Shown one piece after another: positions 17,785-30,625 of a DNA stretch of 64,000 nucleotides (positions are counted from its first letter, which is position 1; every line of letters begins with the position of its first letter). Made by a program: the position numbers and the translations under genes. The notes beneath the pieces were generated by a model that did no database searches, was not told the DNA's origin, and saw only the letters and a list, made by a program, of their open reading frames with translations. The stretch spans positions 17,207 to 81,206 of the forward strand of contig NZ_FZMO01000536.1 of the NCBI RefSeq assembly GCF_900197875.1, written 5' to 3'. Source of the stretch: Frankia canadensis (GTDB lineage: Bacteria > Actinomycetota > Actinomycetes > Frankiales > Frankiaceae).

Positions 17785-20289
17785 TCAGCCGTCCTGGGCG
17801 CCGGCGTCATCGCGGGCGTCGGTGTCCTCCACATCAGCATTGCGCGCCACCCCGACCACCTGCACACCGGACTCCAGATCGATGAGCCGGACGCCCATCG
17901 TCTGCCGCTGGGCACGGCGGACATCCTTGGCGATGGTGCGCAGCACCCCGCCGTTGGAGGCGATCGCGTAGAGCTGGTCGTCCGGATCGACGACGAGCGC
18001 GCCGACGAGGCCACCGCGAGTCGAGACGATCTTAGCGGTCAGCACCCCCTTGCCGCCGCGGCCCTGCACCGGATACTCGGCCAGCGGCGTCCGCTTGGCG
18101 TATCCACCAGAGGTGGCGACGAGGAGGTCGGCGGTCGAGTCGGGGACGACCACGTCCATCGACAGCAGCTCGTCCTCGGCGTCGAAGCGCATGCCGATCA
18201 CGCCGGAGGTGGCCCGTCCCATCGGCCGCAGCTGCTCGTCGTCGGCGTGGAAGCGGATCGACTGGGCGTTGCGGCTGACCAGCAGCAGGTCGTCGCCGGG
18301 GGCGACCAGACGGGCGGCGATGAGCTCGTCGTCGTCACGCAGGTTGATCGCGACGAGGCCGCCGGCCCGGTTGGAGTCGAAGTCGCGCAGCGAGGTCTTC
18401 TTGCACAGCCCGCGCTTGGTGGCGAGCACCAGGTACGGGGCGGCCTCGTAATCCTCGATCGCCATGACCTCGGCGATGCGCTCGTCCTGGCTGAAGGCGA
18501 GGATGTTCGCGACGTGCTGACCCTTGGCCGAGCGGGCCTGCTCGGGCAGCTCGTGCGCCTTCGCCCGGTAGACCCGGCCCTTGTTCGTGAAGAACAGCAG
18601 CCAGTGGTGGGTCGTGGTGACGAAGAAGTGCTCGACGATGTCGTCCTCGCGCAGGGCCGCGCCCTGCACGCCCTTGCCGCCGCGGCGCTGCGAGCGGTAC
18701 AGGTCGGTCTTGGTGCGCTTGGCGTAGCCGCCGCGGGTGACGGTGACGACGACGTCCTCGCGGGCGATCAGGTCCTCGATGGACATGTCGCCCTCGAACG
18801 GCACCAGCCTGGTGCGCCGCTCGTCGCCGTACTTGTCGACGATCTCGGCGAGCTCCTCGCCGATGATCTCACGCTGGCGCCCGGGGGAGGCGAGGATCGC
18901 CTCGAGCTCGGCGATCCGGGCGCGCAGCTCCGCCGCTTCGTCGATGATCCGCTGGCGCTCCAGGGCGGCCAGGCGGCGCAGCTGCATGTCGAGGATGGCG
19001 GTGGCCTGGATCTCCGACAGCGTGAAGCGTTCCATCAGCTGGCCGCGGGCCGCTTCGGCGGACTCCGCGTTGCGGATGAGGTTGATGACCTCGTCCAGGT
19101 GGTCGAGCGCGATGAGCAGGCCGTCGAGGACGTGCAGCCGTTCGCGCGCCTTGCGCAGTTGGTAACGGGTGCGGCGGACGATCACGTCCACCTGGTGCTC
19201 GACGTAGTAACGGACCATCTGGTCCAGGCGCAGCGTGCGTGGCACCCCGTCGACGATCGCCAGCATGTTGACGCCGAAGGTGTCCTGCAGCTGGGTGTGC
19301 TTGTACAGGTTGTTCAGGACGACCTTGGCGACGGCGTCGCGCTTGAGGTCGATGACCAGGCGCTGGCCGATGCGGGCCGACGTCTCGTCGCGGACGTCGG
19401 CGATGCCTGTGACCTTGTTGTCACGGACCAGCTCCGCGATCTTCTCCGCGAGGTTGTCCGGGTTGACCTGGTAGGGCAGCTCGGTAACGACGAGCTGGGT
19501 ACGACCCTTGTTCTCCTCGACGTTGACCACGGCGCGCATCCGGATGCTGCCTCGCCCGGTGCGATAGGCGTCCTCGATGCCGCCCCGACCGACGATCAGG
19601 CCGGACGTCGGGAAGTCCGGGCCCTTGATCCGGCCGATGAGCGCCTCGAGCAGCTCCTCGTCGGTCGCGTCGGGGTTGTCGAGCGCCCACTGCACGCCGG
19701 TGGCGACCTCGCGCAGGTTGTGCGGCGGGATGTTGGTCGCCATTCCGACCGCGATGCCGCCGGCGCCGTTGACCAGCAGGTTCGGGAACCGGCTGGGCAG
19801 GACGAGCGGCTCCTGCGAACGGCCGTCGTAGTTCGGCGCGAAGTCGACGGTCTCCTGGTCGATGTCGCGCAGCATCTCCATGGCCAGCGCCGCCATGCGG
19901 GCCTCGGTGTACCGCATGGCGGCGGGCGGGTCGTTGCCCGGCGAACCGAAGTTGCCGTTGCCGTCAACCAGCGGATAGCGCAGCGACCAGCTCTGGGCGA
20001 GCCGGACGAGCGTGTCGTAGATCGCCGAGTCGCCGTGGGGGTGGTAGTTACCCATGACGTCCCCGACCACGCGGGAGCACTTGAAGTACCCGCGGTCCGG
20101 GCGATAGCCGCCGTCGTACATGGCGTACAGGACCCGGCGGTGGACGGGCTTGAGCCCGTCCCGGACCTCCGGCAGCGCGCGGCCGACGATGACCGACATG
20201 GCGTAGTCGAGATAGGACCGCTGCATCTCGACTTCGATGCCGATGGGTTCGATGCGGTCGCCGGGGGGAGGCGGTAGGACGTCGACCAC
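17785..20289 (-). CDS. gyrA: DNA gyrase subunit A
   Basis: The 834-residue product is the breakage-reunion subunit of gyrase (A2B2), which introduces negative supercoils. The catalytic Tyr lies in [10 protein letters not shown] (about residue 127). The quinolone-resistance region reads [19 protein letters not shown], with Ser at the position equivalent to E. coli Ser83 and the conserved Asp four residues later, a wild-type sensitive-type pattern. The C-terminal beta-pinwheel begins around residue 510 and carries a GyrA box, QRRGGKGV, plus further RGGKG-like blade repeats ([13 protein letters not shown]). A long acidic tail closes the protein. It follows gyrB with a 98-bp gap on the same strand and ends at a strong palindromic terminator. 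Confidence 0.98.
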   Translation of the reverse strand: MVDVLPPPPGDRIEPIGIEVEMQRSYLDYAMSVIVGRALPEVRDGLKPVHRRVLYAMYDGGYRPDRGYFKCSRVVGDVMGNYHPHGDSAIYDTLVRLAQSWSLRYPLVDGNGNFGSPGNDPPAAMRYTEARMAALAMEMLRDIDQETVDFAPNYDGRSQEPLVLPSRFPNLLVNGAGGIAVGMATNIPPHNLREVATGVQWALDNPDATDEELLEALIGRIKGPDFPTSGLIVGRGGIEDAYRTGRGSIRMRAVVNVEENKGRTQLVVTELPYQVNPDNLAEKIAELVRDNKVTGIADVRDETSARIGQRLVIDLKRDAVAKVVLNNLYKHTQLQDTFGVNMLAIVDGVPRTLRLDQMVRYYVEHQVDVIVRRTRYQLRKARERLHVLDGLLIALDHLDEVINLIRNAESAEAARGQLMERFTLSEIQATAILDMQLRRLAALERQRIIDEAAELRARIAELEAILASPGRQREIIGEELAEIVDKYGDERRTRLVPFEGDMSIEDLIAREDVVVTVTRGGYAKRTKTDLYRSQRRGGKGVQGAALREDDIVEHFFVTTTHHWLLFFTNKGRVYRAKAHELPEQARSAKGQHVANILAFSQDERIAEVMAIEDYEAAPYLVLATKRGLCKKTSLRDFDSNRAGGLVAINLRDDDELIAARLVAPGDDLLLVSRNAQSIRFHADDEQLRPMGRATSGVIGMRFDAEDELLSMDVVVPDSTADLLVATSGGYAKRTPLAEYPVQGRGGKGVLTAKIVSTRGGLVGALVVDPDDQLYAIASNGGVLRTIAKDVRRAQRQTMGVRLIDLESGVQVVGVARNADVEDTDARDDAGAQDG

Positions 20290-20387
20290 GGGGTCCTTCC
20301 AGGGCAGAGGGATTCAGTTGGTCAGGGGGACCCGGCGCTCGCCCCGCGAGCGCACGGGCCCAGGACACGCGGAGCTGTCCGGGACGC

Positions 20388-22517
<2,130 letters not shown>

Positions 22518-23408
22518 TCAGCCGTAGGTGTCCCGGGGGCCGCGGCCGCTGGTGCGGATCGGGCCATGCCGCCAGGACGGCGCCGTCGGGCCGCGCACGG
22601 TGATCCGCCGGACCGCCTGCGGGCCGAGTTCCCGCGACAGGATGCCGAGAATCTGCCGGGACAGCATCCGCAGCTGGGTCGCCCACGCCGTCGACTCGGC
22701 GACGAGTTCCAGGTGTCCGTCCACCAGCGACACGGGCGTGCAGTGCTCGGCGATGTCCGGGCCGACGATGACGTCCCACCGGGAGATCACGCCCGCGTCG
22801 GCCGCCTGCTCCTGCCAGCCGCGGGCGGCGAGCAGCCGGGTGATCGCCGGGCCGAAGGCGACCGGATCCCGCCATTCCCGGCCCGGGCTCGCGATGCCCG
22901 GCAGCCGCCGCCGGCGGGGAGGCTGATCCTCGTCGCCCGCCCACGACCGCCGCCGACCGACGCCGCCGGTGCCGGTGCCGCCGAACGGACGGCCGGGGCC
23001 GCCTGCGTCCCCGGCGCCGCCCTGCGAGCCCGCGCGGCCGTCACCCGCGGAACCATCGCCTGAGCCGGGCGCACCGTCGACGCCGCGTCCGGGGCGACCC
23101 GCCTCATCGTCACCGCTGCTGGCGACGCCGGCGGCGGAACCACCACGGGAACCGCCGGCGGAGCCGCGTCCGAACCCGCCGCGGACCGCGCCACCGGGAC
23201 GCCGGCCGCGCGCGCGTTCCCGCGAGTCGCGCTTCGCCTGAGCGAGGATCTCCCGGGCCAGGTCGCCGCCCCGTCCAGGGGACGCCGGTGCCGGCGTGGC
23301 GGCCGCGGCCTCGCGCCCAGCTGTGCTCCCAGCGGGGGGCGGGTCACGTGGTTCCAGCGGCGGACCAGGTGGTTCAGCCGGCACGGCGGACCTCCGAATC
23401 GGCGACAT
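22518..23408 (-). CDS. DUF721 / DciA-like protein
   Basis: The 296-residue product starts at ATG 23408, inside the last 35 bp of recF. After an N-terminal segment with [20 protein letters not shown] come about 90 residues of Gly/Ala/Ser-rich linker. The C-terminal DUF721 fold follows: [59 protein letters not shown] and [22 protein letters not shown]721 proteins located between recF and gyrB in actinobacteria are related to DciA, the predicted ancestral DnaB-helicase loader/operator. This context, in the dnaA-dnaN-recF cluster, supports a role in replication initiation. The helicase link is known for relatives and inferred here. Confidence 0.85.
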   Translation of the reverse strand: MSPIRRSAVPAEPPGPPLEPRDPPPAGSTAGREAAAATPAPASPGRGGDLAREILAQAKRDSRERARGRRPGGAVRGGFGRGSAGGSRGGSAAGVASSGDDEAGRPGRGVDGAPGSGDGSAGDGRAGSQGGAGDAGGPGRPFGGTGTGGVGRRRSWAGDEDQPPRRRRLPGIASPGREWRDPVAFGPAITRLLAARGWQEQAADAGVISRWDVIVGPDIAEHCTPVSLVDGHLELVAESTAWATQLRMLSRQILGILSRELGPQAVRRITVRGPTAPSWRHGPIRTSGRGPRDTYG

Positions 23409-24531
23409 GGAAGCGGGTACCGGCGAGCTCCGCCGGCACGTCCGACTCGACGGCGGCCGTCACCAGCACCTGCTCGGCGGGGGCGACGAGCTCGGCCAGG
23501 CGGGCACGGCGCCGCGTGTCCAGCTCGGCGAAGACGTCGTCGAGCAGCAGGACCGGCTCCCGGTCGTCGGCACGCAGCAGGTCGAACGAGGCGAGCCGGA
23601 GGGCGAGGGCCAGCGACCAGGACTCGCCGTGGCTCGCGTATCCGCGGGCCGGGCGGGCGGCGATCGACAGCAGCAGATCGTCCCGATGCGGGCCGACGAG
23701 GGTCATCCCACGCTCGATCTCCCGCGCTCGGGCGGCCGCGAGCGCGGCGTGGATCGCCTCGGCCAGAGCCGTCCGGTCGGGCACCGCCGCGGCGGGCAGG
23801 TCCGGCCCGGCGCCGCCCTCGGGGAGCGGGACGCTGGACCGGTACTCGAGCGCCACCGGCGAGGACGCCCCGGCCACCGCCGTGTAGGCGTCGGCCACCG
23901 CGGGGCGCAACGCCTCGACGAGGGCGAGCCGGGCCGCGAGCAGCTCGGCGCCGTGGGTGGCCAGGTAGCCGTCCCAGACCTCGAGCGTGCGCAGATCGCC
24001 CCGGCCGCCGGCGCGCCGCGCCGCCCCGGCGGTGCGCAGCAGCGTCGAGCGCTGACGGACCACCCGGTCGTAGTCGGCGAGTACCGCCGCCATCCGCGGG
24101 GCACGGGCGACGAGCAGATCGTCGAGGAACTGCCGCCGCCCGGCGGGGTCTCCCTTGACCAGCGCGAGGTCCTCCGGGGCGAACAGGACGACGCACAGCA
24201 GGCCGAGCACGTCCCGCGTGCGGGAGACGGGGGCGCGGTTCAGCCGGGCCCGGTTCGCCCGCCCCGGCACGATCTCCAGCTCGACCAGCGCCGCCCGGTC
24301 CCCGCGGACGATCCGGGCGCGCACGATCGCCTGTTCGGCACCGTCGCGGACCAGTGGCGCGTCGCCGGCGACGCGGTGGCTGGCCAGTGTCGCGACGTAG
24401 CCGATCGCCTCGATCAGGTTCGTCTTGCCCTGACCGTTGCCGCCGATGAAGGTGACCGCCCCGGGACCGAGCGTGAGGTCGAGGGCCGGGTAGGAGCGGA
24501 AGTCGACGAGGGACAGATGCGTGAGATGCAC
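23374..24531 (-). CDS. recF: DNA replication and repair protein RecF
   Basis: The 385-residue product is an SMC-like ATPase that loads RecA at gaps with RecOR. It begins [20 protein letters not shown]. The Walker A motif is GGNGQGKTN (residues about 30-38), and a Walker B/D-loop is [11 protein letters not shown] near residue 325. The signature region includes [20 protein letters not shown]. The GTG 24531 start lies one base after the dnaN stop, so the two genes are translationally coupled. Its end overlaps the DUF721 start. Confidence 0.96.
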   Translation of the reverse strand: MHLTHLSLVDFRSYPALDLTLGPGAVTFIGGNGQGKTNLIEAIGYVATLASHRVAGDAPLVRDGAEQAIVRARIVRGDRAALVELEIVPGRANRARLNRAPVSRTRDVLGLLCVVLFAPEDLALVKGDPAGRRQFLDDLLVARAPRMAAVLADYDRVVRQRSTLLRTAGAARRAGGRGDLRTLEVWDGYLATHGAELLAARLALVEALRPAVADAYTAVAGASSPVALEYRSSVPLPEGGAGPDLPAAAVPDRTALAEAIHAALAAARAREIERGMTLVGPHRDDLLLSIAARPARGYASHGESWSLALALRLASFDLLRADDREPVLLLDDVFAELDTRRRARLAELVAPAEQVLVTAAVESDVPAELAGTRFHVADSEVRRAG

Positions 24532-24532
24532 G

Positions 24533-25720
24533 TCACCCGTTGAGGCGGATCGGCATGAGCAGGTAGCGGTAGTCGGGCAGCTCGCCGTCCTCGTCCGCGG
24601 CCTTGCCGGTGAGGATCGCTGGCTTGTTCGCCGCCACGGTCGGGTCGTCGGCGCTGGCGAAGCCGATCCGCACGACGTCGGACTCCAGTGCGCCCAGCGC
24701 GTCCAGCAGGTAGGACGGGTTGAACGCGACCGCGAGCTCCGGCCCGTCGTAGGTCAGTGGGAGGGTCTCGGTCGCCTGGGCCTCGCCACCCGTGCCGGCT
24801 TCCAGGACGAGGTGGTCGGGCGAGAACAACAGCTGCACCGGCGCCGTCTTCGCCGCGACCAGCGCGACCCGGCGTACCGCCTCCTGCAGCGGGGCGATCT
24901 CCAGCTGGGCGATCAGCGGCGAGCTGTCCGGCAGCAGTTTGCGGTAGGGCGGGAACTGGCCCTCGAGCAGCCGGGTGGTCGTCTGCCGGGTGGAGCCGGC
25001 GAAGCCGGCGAGGGTCTCACCGGAGGGGCCCGTACCCAGCGCGATGGACACCTCGACCCCGGCGCCGGACAGCGACTTCGCCGTGTCCAGCAGCGTGCGG
25101 GCCGGCACGAGCGCGACCGTGACGGGGGCGCCCGCGGCGTCGTCCTCGCCAGTGCTCTCCTCGGTCGGTCGCCACTTCAGCGTGCGGACCGCCAGCCGGT
25201 AGCGGTCGGTGGCGGCGAGGGTGAGCGTGTCGCCCTCGATCTCGATGCGGACGCCGGTGAGGACCGGCAGCGTGTCGTCCCGGCCGGCGGCGATCGCGAC
25301 CTGGGCGACGGCGGCGGCGAAGGCCGATCCCTCGATGTGCCCGGTGACGGGCGGCATGCCCGGCAGCCCGGGGTAGTCGTCCACCGGCAGCATCGGCAGC
25401 GCGAAGCGGGCGTTCCCACAGGTGATGACGAGCCTGGTGCCGTCGATCGCAAGGTCGACCGGAGCCGCGGGCAGCGCGCGGGTGATCTCCGCGAGCAGCT
25501 TGCCGTTGACGAGGGCGCGTCCCTCCTCCGACACGGTCGCGTGCACCGTGCTCTGGGCGGCCACCTCGTAGTCGTAGGCGGCGACCTTGAGCATGGGGCC
25601 GGTGGCGTCGAGCAGGAGTCCCGACAGCACCTGCAACTGGGTGGTCGGCCGGCTCGGCAGCGTGCGGGCGGTCCAGGCGACCGCCTCGGTGAATTCGTCC
25701 CGTTCCACCCGGAACTTCAT
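24533..25720 (-). CDS. dnaN: DNA polymerase III beta sliding clamp
   Basis: The 395-residue product matches the three-domain clamp that rings DNA and tethers polymerase. It starts [20 protein letters not shown] and shows clamp landmarks: [53 protein letters not shown] and the C-terminal [10 protein letters not shown], which forms part of the client-peptide pocket. It is separated from dnaA by the oriC region (about 1.2 kb) and coupled to recF by a one-base gap. AGGAGGGG upstream of ATG 25720 is a strong ribosome-binding site. Confidence 0.98.
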   Translation of the reverse strand: MKFRVERDEFTEAVAWTARTLPSRPTTQLQVLSGLLLDATGPMLKVAAYDYEVAAQSTVHATVSEEGRALVNGKLLAEITRALPAAPVDLAIDGTRLVITCGNARFALPMLPVDDYPGLPGMPPVTGHIEGSAFAAAVAQVAIAAGRDDTLPVLTGVRIEIEGDTLTLAATDRYRLAVRTLKWRPTEESTGEDDAAGAPVTVALVPARTLLDTAKSLSGAGVEVSIALGTGPSGETLAGFAGSTRQTTTRLLEGQFPPYRKLLPDSSPLIAQLEIAPLQEAVRRVALVAAKTAPVQLLFSPDHLVLEAGTGGEAQATETLPLTYDGPELAVAFNPSYLLDALGALESDVVRIGFASADDPTVAANKPAILTGKAADEDGELPDYRYLLMPIRLNG

Positions 25721-25880
25721 GGTTAGCCCCTCCTGTCGTTCCCTCCGGTGTTCGGAGTCAGTCCGTCGGGAACACCGATCAGCATCCCAGAGTGCCAGGA
25801 GGCATCGGCGAGCGGCCGACGCCGTTGCGGACGCTTACTCGGAGCCCACGAAGTGGCACAGAAGGCGGCGATTCGCGATC

Positions 25881-26710
25881 TTGAAAAGTTGTCCACACCC
25901 CCTAGTACTTTCAGTTTTTGATCTTTCTAGGAGAGATCTCTTTTAGTGGTGGTAGTAGGGCCTGTGGATGCTGGGGATAACTCACGTTTTCGCAGGTCAG
26001 AGGCCCATCGGACCGGTGCAAATCCTGTGGGTGGCGCTGTGGGTTCGCGCAGTGGATATCCACACTCCAAGGCGCTGTCCCCAGGGACCACGTTGTCCCT
26101 CCACAGGCGATCCCCCGGTTGTCCACAGGCTGTCCACGCCTTCTTCCACCGGCTGCGCCAGACGCTGTCCACAAGGTTTTCCACAAGCTGTGGGCGGAAC
26201 CACCCAGTGGGCTCGAGGCATCCACACGCTCCATCCGGTGGACGCGTCGCCGCATCCCGAACGCCGCCCTCCGCGACCCACGACCCGCGCCCACGACCCG
26301 CGCCCGCCAGGCGCGATCGGTCAGCCTCCACCGCCCCGCACGCTCCCGGGCGCAGCCGTGCGCGCCCAGCCCGGGAGCGGCGAGACAGTCAGGGAGTCGG
26401 AGCCCATGATCCCGCTGCCGCTGCCAGAAGGACGAGTAAGGGGCGGCCTTCCCGTAGGCGGGAAGTGCCTGCGACTGACAGCGGCACCGTGTCGCGAACA
26501 CCGCCTGCCGTGTCCGGTTTGCCCCCGAATTCGCGACACGGACCGCCGCGAAGTGGCCATCACGCTGCCATGACCCGCCGCCCGGCGGTGACCATGAAGA
26601 TCACTGACGGTCGCGGCGCAGCACGCTCGGACGCCAAGCGGACGTGGTGGCCAGGCAGGCCTGGGACCCCAGGAAGTTCCCCAGGTGTGGATATCGGTGG
26701 TGGACAAAAC
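25881..26710. other. oriC: Replication origin oriC (dnaA-dnaN intergenic)
   Basis: The 1.2-kb dnaN-dnaA spacer contains an AT-rich patch at about 25900-25946 (runs such as CAGTTTTTGATC and TCTCTTTTAG), a probable unwinding element. Next to it are DnaA boxes: exact TTGTCCACA at 25889 and 26119. Near matches are TTTTCCACA at 26177, CTGTCCACA at 26165, CTGTCCACG at 26130, ATATCCACA near 26056, TGTGGATG at about 25963, TGTGGATAT at 26686 and GGTGGACAA at 26699. Streptomyces origins have the same gene position, box sequence and clustered layout. The boxes concentrate between 25889 and 26227, with a 12-bp inverted repeat (26487-26541) and a weaker second cluster near 26690. The rest of the spacer (25721-25880, 26711-26926) shows no gene. 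Confidence 0.9.
26487..26541. repeat. 12-bp inverted repeat in the oriC spacer
   Basis: CCGTGTCGCGAA (26487-26498) and TTCGCGACACGG (26530-26541) are exact inverse arms separated by 31 nt. They lie between the main DnaA-box cluster and the weaker boxes near 26690. The wide spacing suggests a protein-binding pair or structured origin element more than a terminator. Confidence 0.7.
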
Positions 26711-26926
26711 GACCGCCAGACGGCGCGCCCGGTGTGTGCGCCGGGCGCGGACGGGACGTGCCGAGCGCGCGCCGTACGGCAGGCGCGCAGGGATGCCGCA
26801 CGAGGCGTGATGCGCAGGCCGCAACGGCGCGAAGGTCGTCGTCGCGCGGTCTCCTGGTCGCGCGGTCCTGGATGCCGCCCGGGTGGTGTGGAGGCGCGTG
26901 CGGGTGCCGCCCGCGTAGCGGGACCG

Positions 26927-28552
26927 TCAGGCCCGGCGGGCCTGGACGCGGATGCGGTTGGTCAGCTCGGTTACCTGGTTGTAGATGGCGCGCCGCTCGG
27001 CCATCAGGCCGCGGATCTTGCGGTCGGCATGCATGACGGTCGTGTGGTCACGGTTGCCGAAGTGCTGGCCGATCTTCGGCAGGGACAGGTCCGTCAGCTC
27101 CCGGCAGAGGTACATCGCGATCTGGCGGGCCGTCACCAGCACGCGGCTGCGGGAGGTGCCGCACAGGTCGTCCATGGAGACGCCGAAGTACGCGGCGGTC
27201 GCGTTCATGATCTCGATGGCGGTGATGTCGGGGTTGCCGGCATCGGGGATGAGGTCCCGCAGGACGATCTCGGCGAGGGTGCGGTCGACGTGCGACTTGT
27301 TCAGGCTCGCGAACGCGGCGACCCGGATGAGGGCACCCTCGAGCTCGCGGATGTTGCGCTCGATGTGGGTGGCGATGTACTCGAGCACGTCCGGCGGCAC
27401 CGGCAGGCGCTCGGTCGCGGCCTTCTTGGAGAGGATCGCGATGCGGGTCTCCAGGTCGGGCGGGGTGATGTCGGTCATCAGGCCCCACTCGAACCGGCTG
27501 CGCAGCCGGTCCTCGAGGGCGGACAGCTGCTTGGGCGAGCGGTCCGAGCTGATGACGATCTGCTTCTCGCCGTCGTGCAGGACGTTGAAGGTGTGGAAGA
27601 ACTCCTCCTGCGTCCGCTCCTTGTTCTCCAGGAACTGGATGTCGTCGACGAGCAGGACGTCGATGTCCCGATAGCGGCGCTGGAAGGCCTGCTGGCGGTC
27701 GTCCCGGATCGAGTTGATGAAGTCGTTGGTGAACTCCTCGGAGCTCACGTACTTCACCCGGGTGTTCGGGTACAGCTTCAGGGTGTAGTGCCCGATGGCG
27801 TGCAGCAGGTGCGTCTTGCCGAGTCCCGAGTCGCCGTAGATGAACAGCGGGTTGTAGGCCTTCGCCGGCGCCTCCGCGACGGCCACCGCGGCCGCGTGCG
27901 GGAAGCGGTTGCTGTCCCCGATGACGAACGTCTCGAAGATGTAGCGGGGGTTCAGCCTTGCCTGGGTGGGTTCGGTCTCGACCGGCGCGGGCTCGCGGCC
28001 GAGGCCCGCGCCCACCCGCATCGCAGGCGCGCCCTCGCCGGACTCGGGGAAGGGCAGCTCGCCGTTGACCGGTGCCGCGCCCCGGCGGCCCGCCTTCGCG
28101 GCGGCCGGGGCATCGTCCGATCCGCGCTCGCGGCCCGCATCACCGGGCTGGCCCCCGTCACCCGAAGGGGTGTCCTCCCGCGAACGGTCACCCTCGTCCG
28201 GGCGGACGATGCGGATCGGCCCGCTCATCGGTTCCGGGTCGGGCAGGTGCTCGACGGTGACCGCCACCCGGATCTCGCGTCCATAGGCTGTGGACAAAGC
28301 TGTGGACAAGAAGGGGCGCAGGCGCGAGTCGAGTAGCTCCTTGGTGAACTCGTTCGGCGCGGCCAGCAGCGCCGTGTCCTGGACCAGGCCGAGCGGGCGG
28401 GTCAGCCGCAGCCATGCGCGCTGCTGCGCGGACAGCGCACCGTCGGCGACCCCGGAGACGGCCTGGCGCCAGACCGCGGCCAGGTCCGGGTCACCCGCGG
28501 GCTCGTCTCCGAACGGTAGACCGGCGACGGAGTCGGCGCGGAGGTTGGACAC
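26927..28552 (-). CDS. dnaA: Chromosomal replication initiator DnaA
   Basis: The 541-residue product opens oriC. Domain I is N-terminal ([20 protein letters not shown]) and an about 100-residue Gly/Pro/acidic domain II linker follows. Domain III is AAA+ with Walker [18 protein letters not shown], Walker [11 protein letters not shown] and an arginine-finger region [12 protein letters not shown]. Domain IV has the DNA-binding signature [16 protein letters not shown] chose GTG 28552 because GAGGAG lies six bases upstream and [14 protein letters not shown] is a sensible start; the frame continues to 28693 without similarity. Two exact DnaA boxes lie within the domain I coding region (28289-28309), which may allow autoregulation. 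Confidence 0.98.
   Translation of the reverse strand: MSNLRADSVAGLPFGDEPAGDPDLAAVWRQAVSGVADGALSAQQRAWLRLTRPLGLVQDTALLAAPNEFTKELLDSRLRPFLSTALSTAYGREIRVAVTVEHLPDPEPMSGPIRIVRPDEGDRSREDTPSGDGGQPGDAGRERGSDDAPAAAKAGRRGAAPVNGELPFPESGEGAPAMRVGAGLGREPAPVETEPTQARLNPRYIFETFVIGDSNRFPHAAAVAVAEAPAKAYNPLFIYGDSGLGKTHLLHAIGHYTLKLYPNTRVKYVSSEEFTNDFINSIRDDRQQAFQRRYRDIDVLLVDDIQFLENKERTQEEFFHTFNVLHDGEKQIVISSDRSPKQLSALEDRLRSRFEWGLMTDITPPDLETRIAILSKKAATERLPVPPDVLEYIATHIERNIRELEGALIRVAAFASLNKSHVDRTLAEIVLRDLIPDAGNPDITAIEIMNATAAYFGVSMDDLCGTSRSRVLVTARQIAMYLCRELTDLSLPKIGQHFGNRDHTTVMHADRKIRGLMAERRAIYNQVTELTNRIRVQARRA
28289..28309 (-). promoter_or_regulatory. Paired DnaA boxes inside dnaA coding sequence
   Basis: TGTGGACAA occurs exactly at 28289-28297 and 28301-28309 (TTGTCCACA on the coding strand), same orientation, 12 bp apart. 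They fall within codons for the N-terminal domain ([10 protein letters not shown]). Such pairs can bind DnaA cooperatively. Confidence 0.7.
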
Positions 28553-29413
28553 GGGGGCTCCTCGGGCAGTTCGGTACGGTTTGCGGGTGCTGCGGTCCCA
28601 CGTGTGGGGAATCAGGTCGCGGATGCTGTTGTGGTCCTGGTCAGGTAGCGACCGGGATACCTCGTCCCGATGGTTCTCCACATCGTCGTCCACAGCCTGT
28701 GTATGGACGCGGCAGGGCCTCCGGCGTGGCGCACCGGCTCACCGCCCGGGACCGTCCCCTGCCTGACGACGTCGCCCGGATCCGTCGCGGCCCCACGCCG
28801 AACGCCCTCTCCACAGGCGTTTTCCACAGGTCGGGGTGCACCGAGCCGACGGTTCGCACCGCGCGCGGGCCGGGCTGGCATCGTCCGGCACCCGCGTGCG
28901 GGTGATGTCGCACCCAGGATCGTAAGACGCGGCCCACGGCGCCGTGCCGGGGATGCCGCCACGCGAACCGAGCGCGCCCGAGTGTGCACACGACGGGTCA
29001 CCATGAAGACCTGACACCGGATTGTGTGGCATTTGCTTACCAGCAGTCATCGCGGTGGGTCTGGTGCGGTGCCCCGGCCGGCCGGGGGTACGCGGCGCGC
29101 GGCCGCCGCGCCGGGGCGAGCGCGCGGACCGGTGCGCCGACCGGCGCGAGCCCGGGCGGATGACGGTGGACCTCCGCGGCCAGGCCCTGGTCACGAGCCC
29201 GGCTCGGTGGCCCGCGGGCCCGGGCGCGGGGACGGCGGACGGTGGGGACCGTCCGCGGGCGTTGGCATGTGTACGCTAGGTCGAACCGCGGTGTTAGACC
29301 GCTTCGTTTGTCGTGGGATGTGCTCATGCGGGCCGTGTGGTGTGGCTCACGCGGGCTGCCCACCTGGCTCCGGAGCGCACCGCCCGCGTCCATCCTGCAG
29401 ACGGAGTACCCAC
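28553..29413. promoter_or_regulatory. dnaA-rpmH divergent spacer with DnaA-box-like words
   Basis: These 861 bp hold no supported gene. Box-like words occur at 28673 (TTCTCCACA), 28686 (TCGTCCACA), 28807 (CTCTCCACA) and 28820 (TTTTCCACA), a loose secondary cluster upstream of dnaA. A GGTCACCATGAAGA string near 28997 resembles GGTGACCATGAAGA at about 26587 in the oriC spacer. The promoters of dnaA and rpmH must lie here, but no hexamer pair was convincing by eye. Confidence 0.55.
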
Positions 29414-29551
29414 GTGAGTAAGCGCACCTTCCAGCCGAACAACCGCCGGCGGGCCCGCACGCACGGGTTCCGGCTGCGTATGCGCACCCGCGCCGGCCGT
29501 GCGATCATCTCCGCCCGTCGACGCAAGGGCCGCAGCGAACTCTCCGCCTGA
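29414..29551 (+). CDS. rpmH: 50S ribosomal protein L34
   Basis: The 45-residue product starts at GTG 29414 ([20 protein letters not shown]) and continues with [20 protein letters not shown], the universal L34 pattern of a tiny Arg-rich protein of the large subunit. GACGGAG lies upstream as ribosome-binding site. It heads the rpmH-rnpA-yidD-yidC-jag cluster, divergent from dnaA as in most bacteria. Confidence 0.98.
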   Translation: MSKRTFQPNNRRRARTHGFRLRMRTRAGRAIISARRRKGRSELSA

Positions 29552-29579
29552 CGGCGGGTTCCTGCTGTACCCGGCTGAG

Positions 29580-29984
29580 ATGCTTCCCGAGGGGTCCCGC
29601 GTCCGGACGAGGGACGATCATGCTCGTGTGGGCACCGCGGGACGGCGGACTCGCTCTGGTCCACTGGTTGTCCACAGCCTGTGGACAACCAGTGGAGATC
29701 CGCCGCGCGCGGGTTTCGTCGTGGGGCGCCGTGTCGGCAAGGCCGTGGTGCGCAACCGCGTGCGGCGTCGGCTGCGCGAGCAGGTGCGCCAGCGGCTCGA
29801 CCGTCTCCCAGCTGGGACGATGGTGGTCGTCCGCGCCCTGCCGGACGCGGCCACGGCCAGCTCGGATCGTCTCGGCCATGCGCTGGACGAGGCGTTCGAG
29901 CGGGCGGGGCGCATTCCACTTCCACCGGGCCGCGGTGGCCATGGTGGCCGCAGCGCCGGGCCGGCAGTCGGGAGCCCACGATGA
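29580..29984 (+). CDS. rnpA: Ribonuclease P protein component
   Basis: The 134-residue product binds RNase P RNA to mature tRNA 5' ends. It starts [20 protein letters not shown] and has the family RNR motif in [20 protein letters not shown], then [23 protein letters not shown] 29580 is preferred because MLPE-x-R-x-R-x-x-D is the usual start. A perfect 17-bp inverted repeat with two DnaA-box words lies inside codons about 28-39. Its stop overlaps the yidD start by four bases (ATGA). Confidence 0.95.
   Translation: MLPEGSRVRTRDDHARVGTAGRRTRSGPLVVHSLWTTSGDPPRAGFVVGRRVGKAVVRNRVRRRLREQVRQRLDRLPAGTMVVVRALPDAATASSDRLGHALDEAFERAGRIPLPPGRGGHGGRSAGPAVGSPR
29661..29695. repeat. Perfect 17-bp inverted repeat containing two head-to-head DnaA boxes
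   Basis: CCACTGGTTGTCCACAG (29661-29677), one C, then CTGTGGACAACCAGTGG (29679-29695). Each arm contains TTGTCCACA (29668-29676 and the complement at 29680-29688). It lies wholly inside the 5' third of rnpA. It is symmetric enough to form a cruciform, an mRNA hairpin or a dimer binding site. Confidence 0.9.
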
Positions 29985-30613
29985 GCGTCTGGTCGGTCCT
30001 GCTGCCGGTGCTCGCCGGCGCCGCCGCGATAGATCTCGCGCTGGCGTCCCGGCTGGCCCGCCGGTACCTGCCCGCCGTGGCCCGTACCCCGGCCGGCTCT
30101 GTGCGCGGCCCCCTGGCCTGGGCGCTCGCCGGACTCGTGCGGCTGTATCGGGCCGCGTGGTCGGGCCGCAACGCCGGCATGTGCCGGTTCGAGCCGTCCT
30201 GCAGCGCCTATGCGCTGACCGCGGTGCGGCGGCACGGCGGGGTGCGGGGCGGCGCGCTGGCGCTCGTCCGGCTCCTGCGCTGTCAGCCGCTGTCCGCCGG
30301 GGGCTACGACCCGGTGCCGGGAACTGGCCATGACCCCGTGCCGGGAGAGCCGCCGTCGGTTGTGAACGGTGGTCAGCCGGGCGGACGCCCGGACGTCGCG
30401 GCGACGGCGCCTGGCGTGGGTTCGGGAACCCGCGCGGGGTCCGGAGTCGTTCGCGACCAGAGGGGGGTGACGGCCGGACCCGCGCGCAGCCGCGGGACGG
30501 ACGTGCCCGCACACACCGGTGCCGCCGCGTCGGCCCACAGACGTGGCTTCTCGTCTCCGGCCACGGGGACGCGTGCCGAGATCGTCGGTCCCGGTCGCGG
30601 ACCGTGGGCGTGA
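29981..30613 (+). CDS. yidD: Membrane protein insertion efficiency factor YidD
   Basis: The 210-residue product begins [20 protein letters not shown]. The YidD core includes [40 protein letters not shown] and LRLLRC-like [13 protein letters not shown], with conserved CxFxPSCSxYA-type cysteines. YidD is a small amphipathic membrane-associated helper of YidC. Typical members have 75-110 residues; this one has an extra N-terminal hydrophobic segment and about 90 residues of low-complexity tail. ATG 29981 overlaps the rnpA stop. Confidence 0.9.
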   Translation: MSVWSVLLPVLAGAAAIDLALASRLARRYLPAVARTPAGSVRGPLAWALAGLVRLYRAAWSGRNAGMCRFEPSCSAYALTAVRRHGGVRGGALALVRLLRCQPLSAGGYDPVPGTGHDPVPGEPPSVVNGGQPGGRPDVAATAPGVGSGTRAGSGVVRDQRGVTAGPARSRGTDVPAHTGAAASAHRRGFSSPATGTRAEIVGPGRGPWA

Positions 30614-30625
30614 GGAGTCAGAACG

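Noticed and set aside
16732..20277. 1181-codon plus-strand ORF opposite gyrA and DUF3566 genes
   Set aside because: Its sequence mirrors the high-GC third-position bias of gyrA on the other strand and has no family features; gyrA on the minus strand is certain.
23341..23360. parS-like GGGTCACGTGGTTCC
   Set aside because: Flanks do not match GTTNCACGTGAAAC on either strand.
25946..28336. 796-codon plus-strand ORF across oriC and dnaA
   Set aside because: Runs through DnaA boxes and antisense to dnaA; no similarity to a protein family.
28553..28693. 47-codon N-terminal extension of DnaA
   Set aside because: GTG 28552 has GAGGAG at ideal spacing; the extension has no similarity to DnaA domain I.
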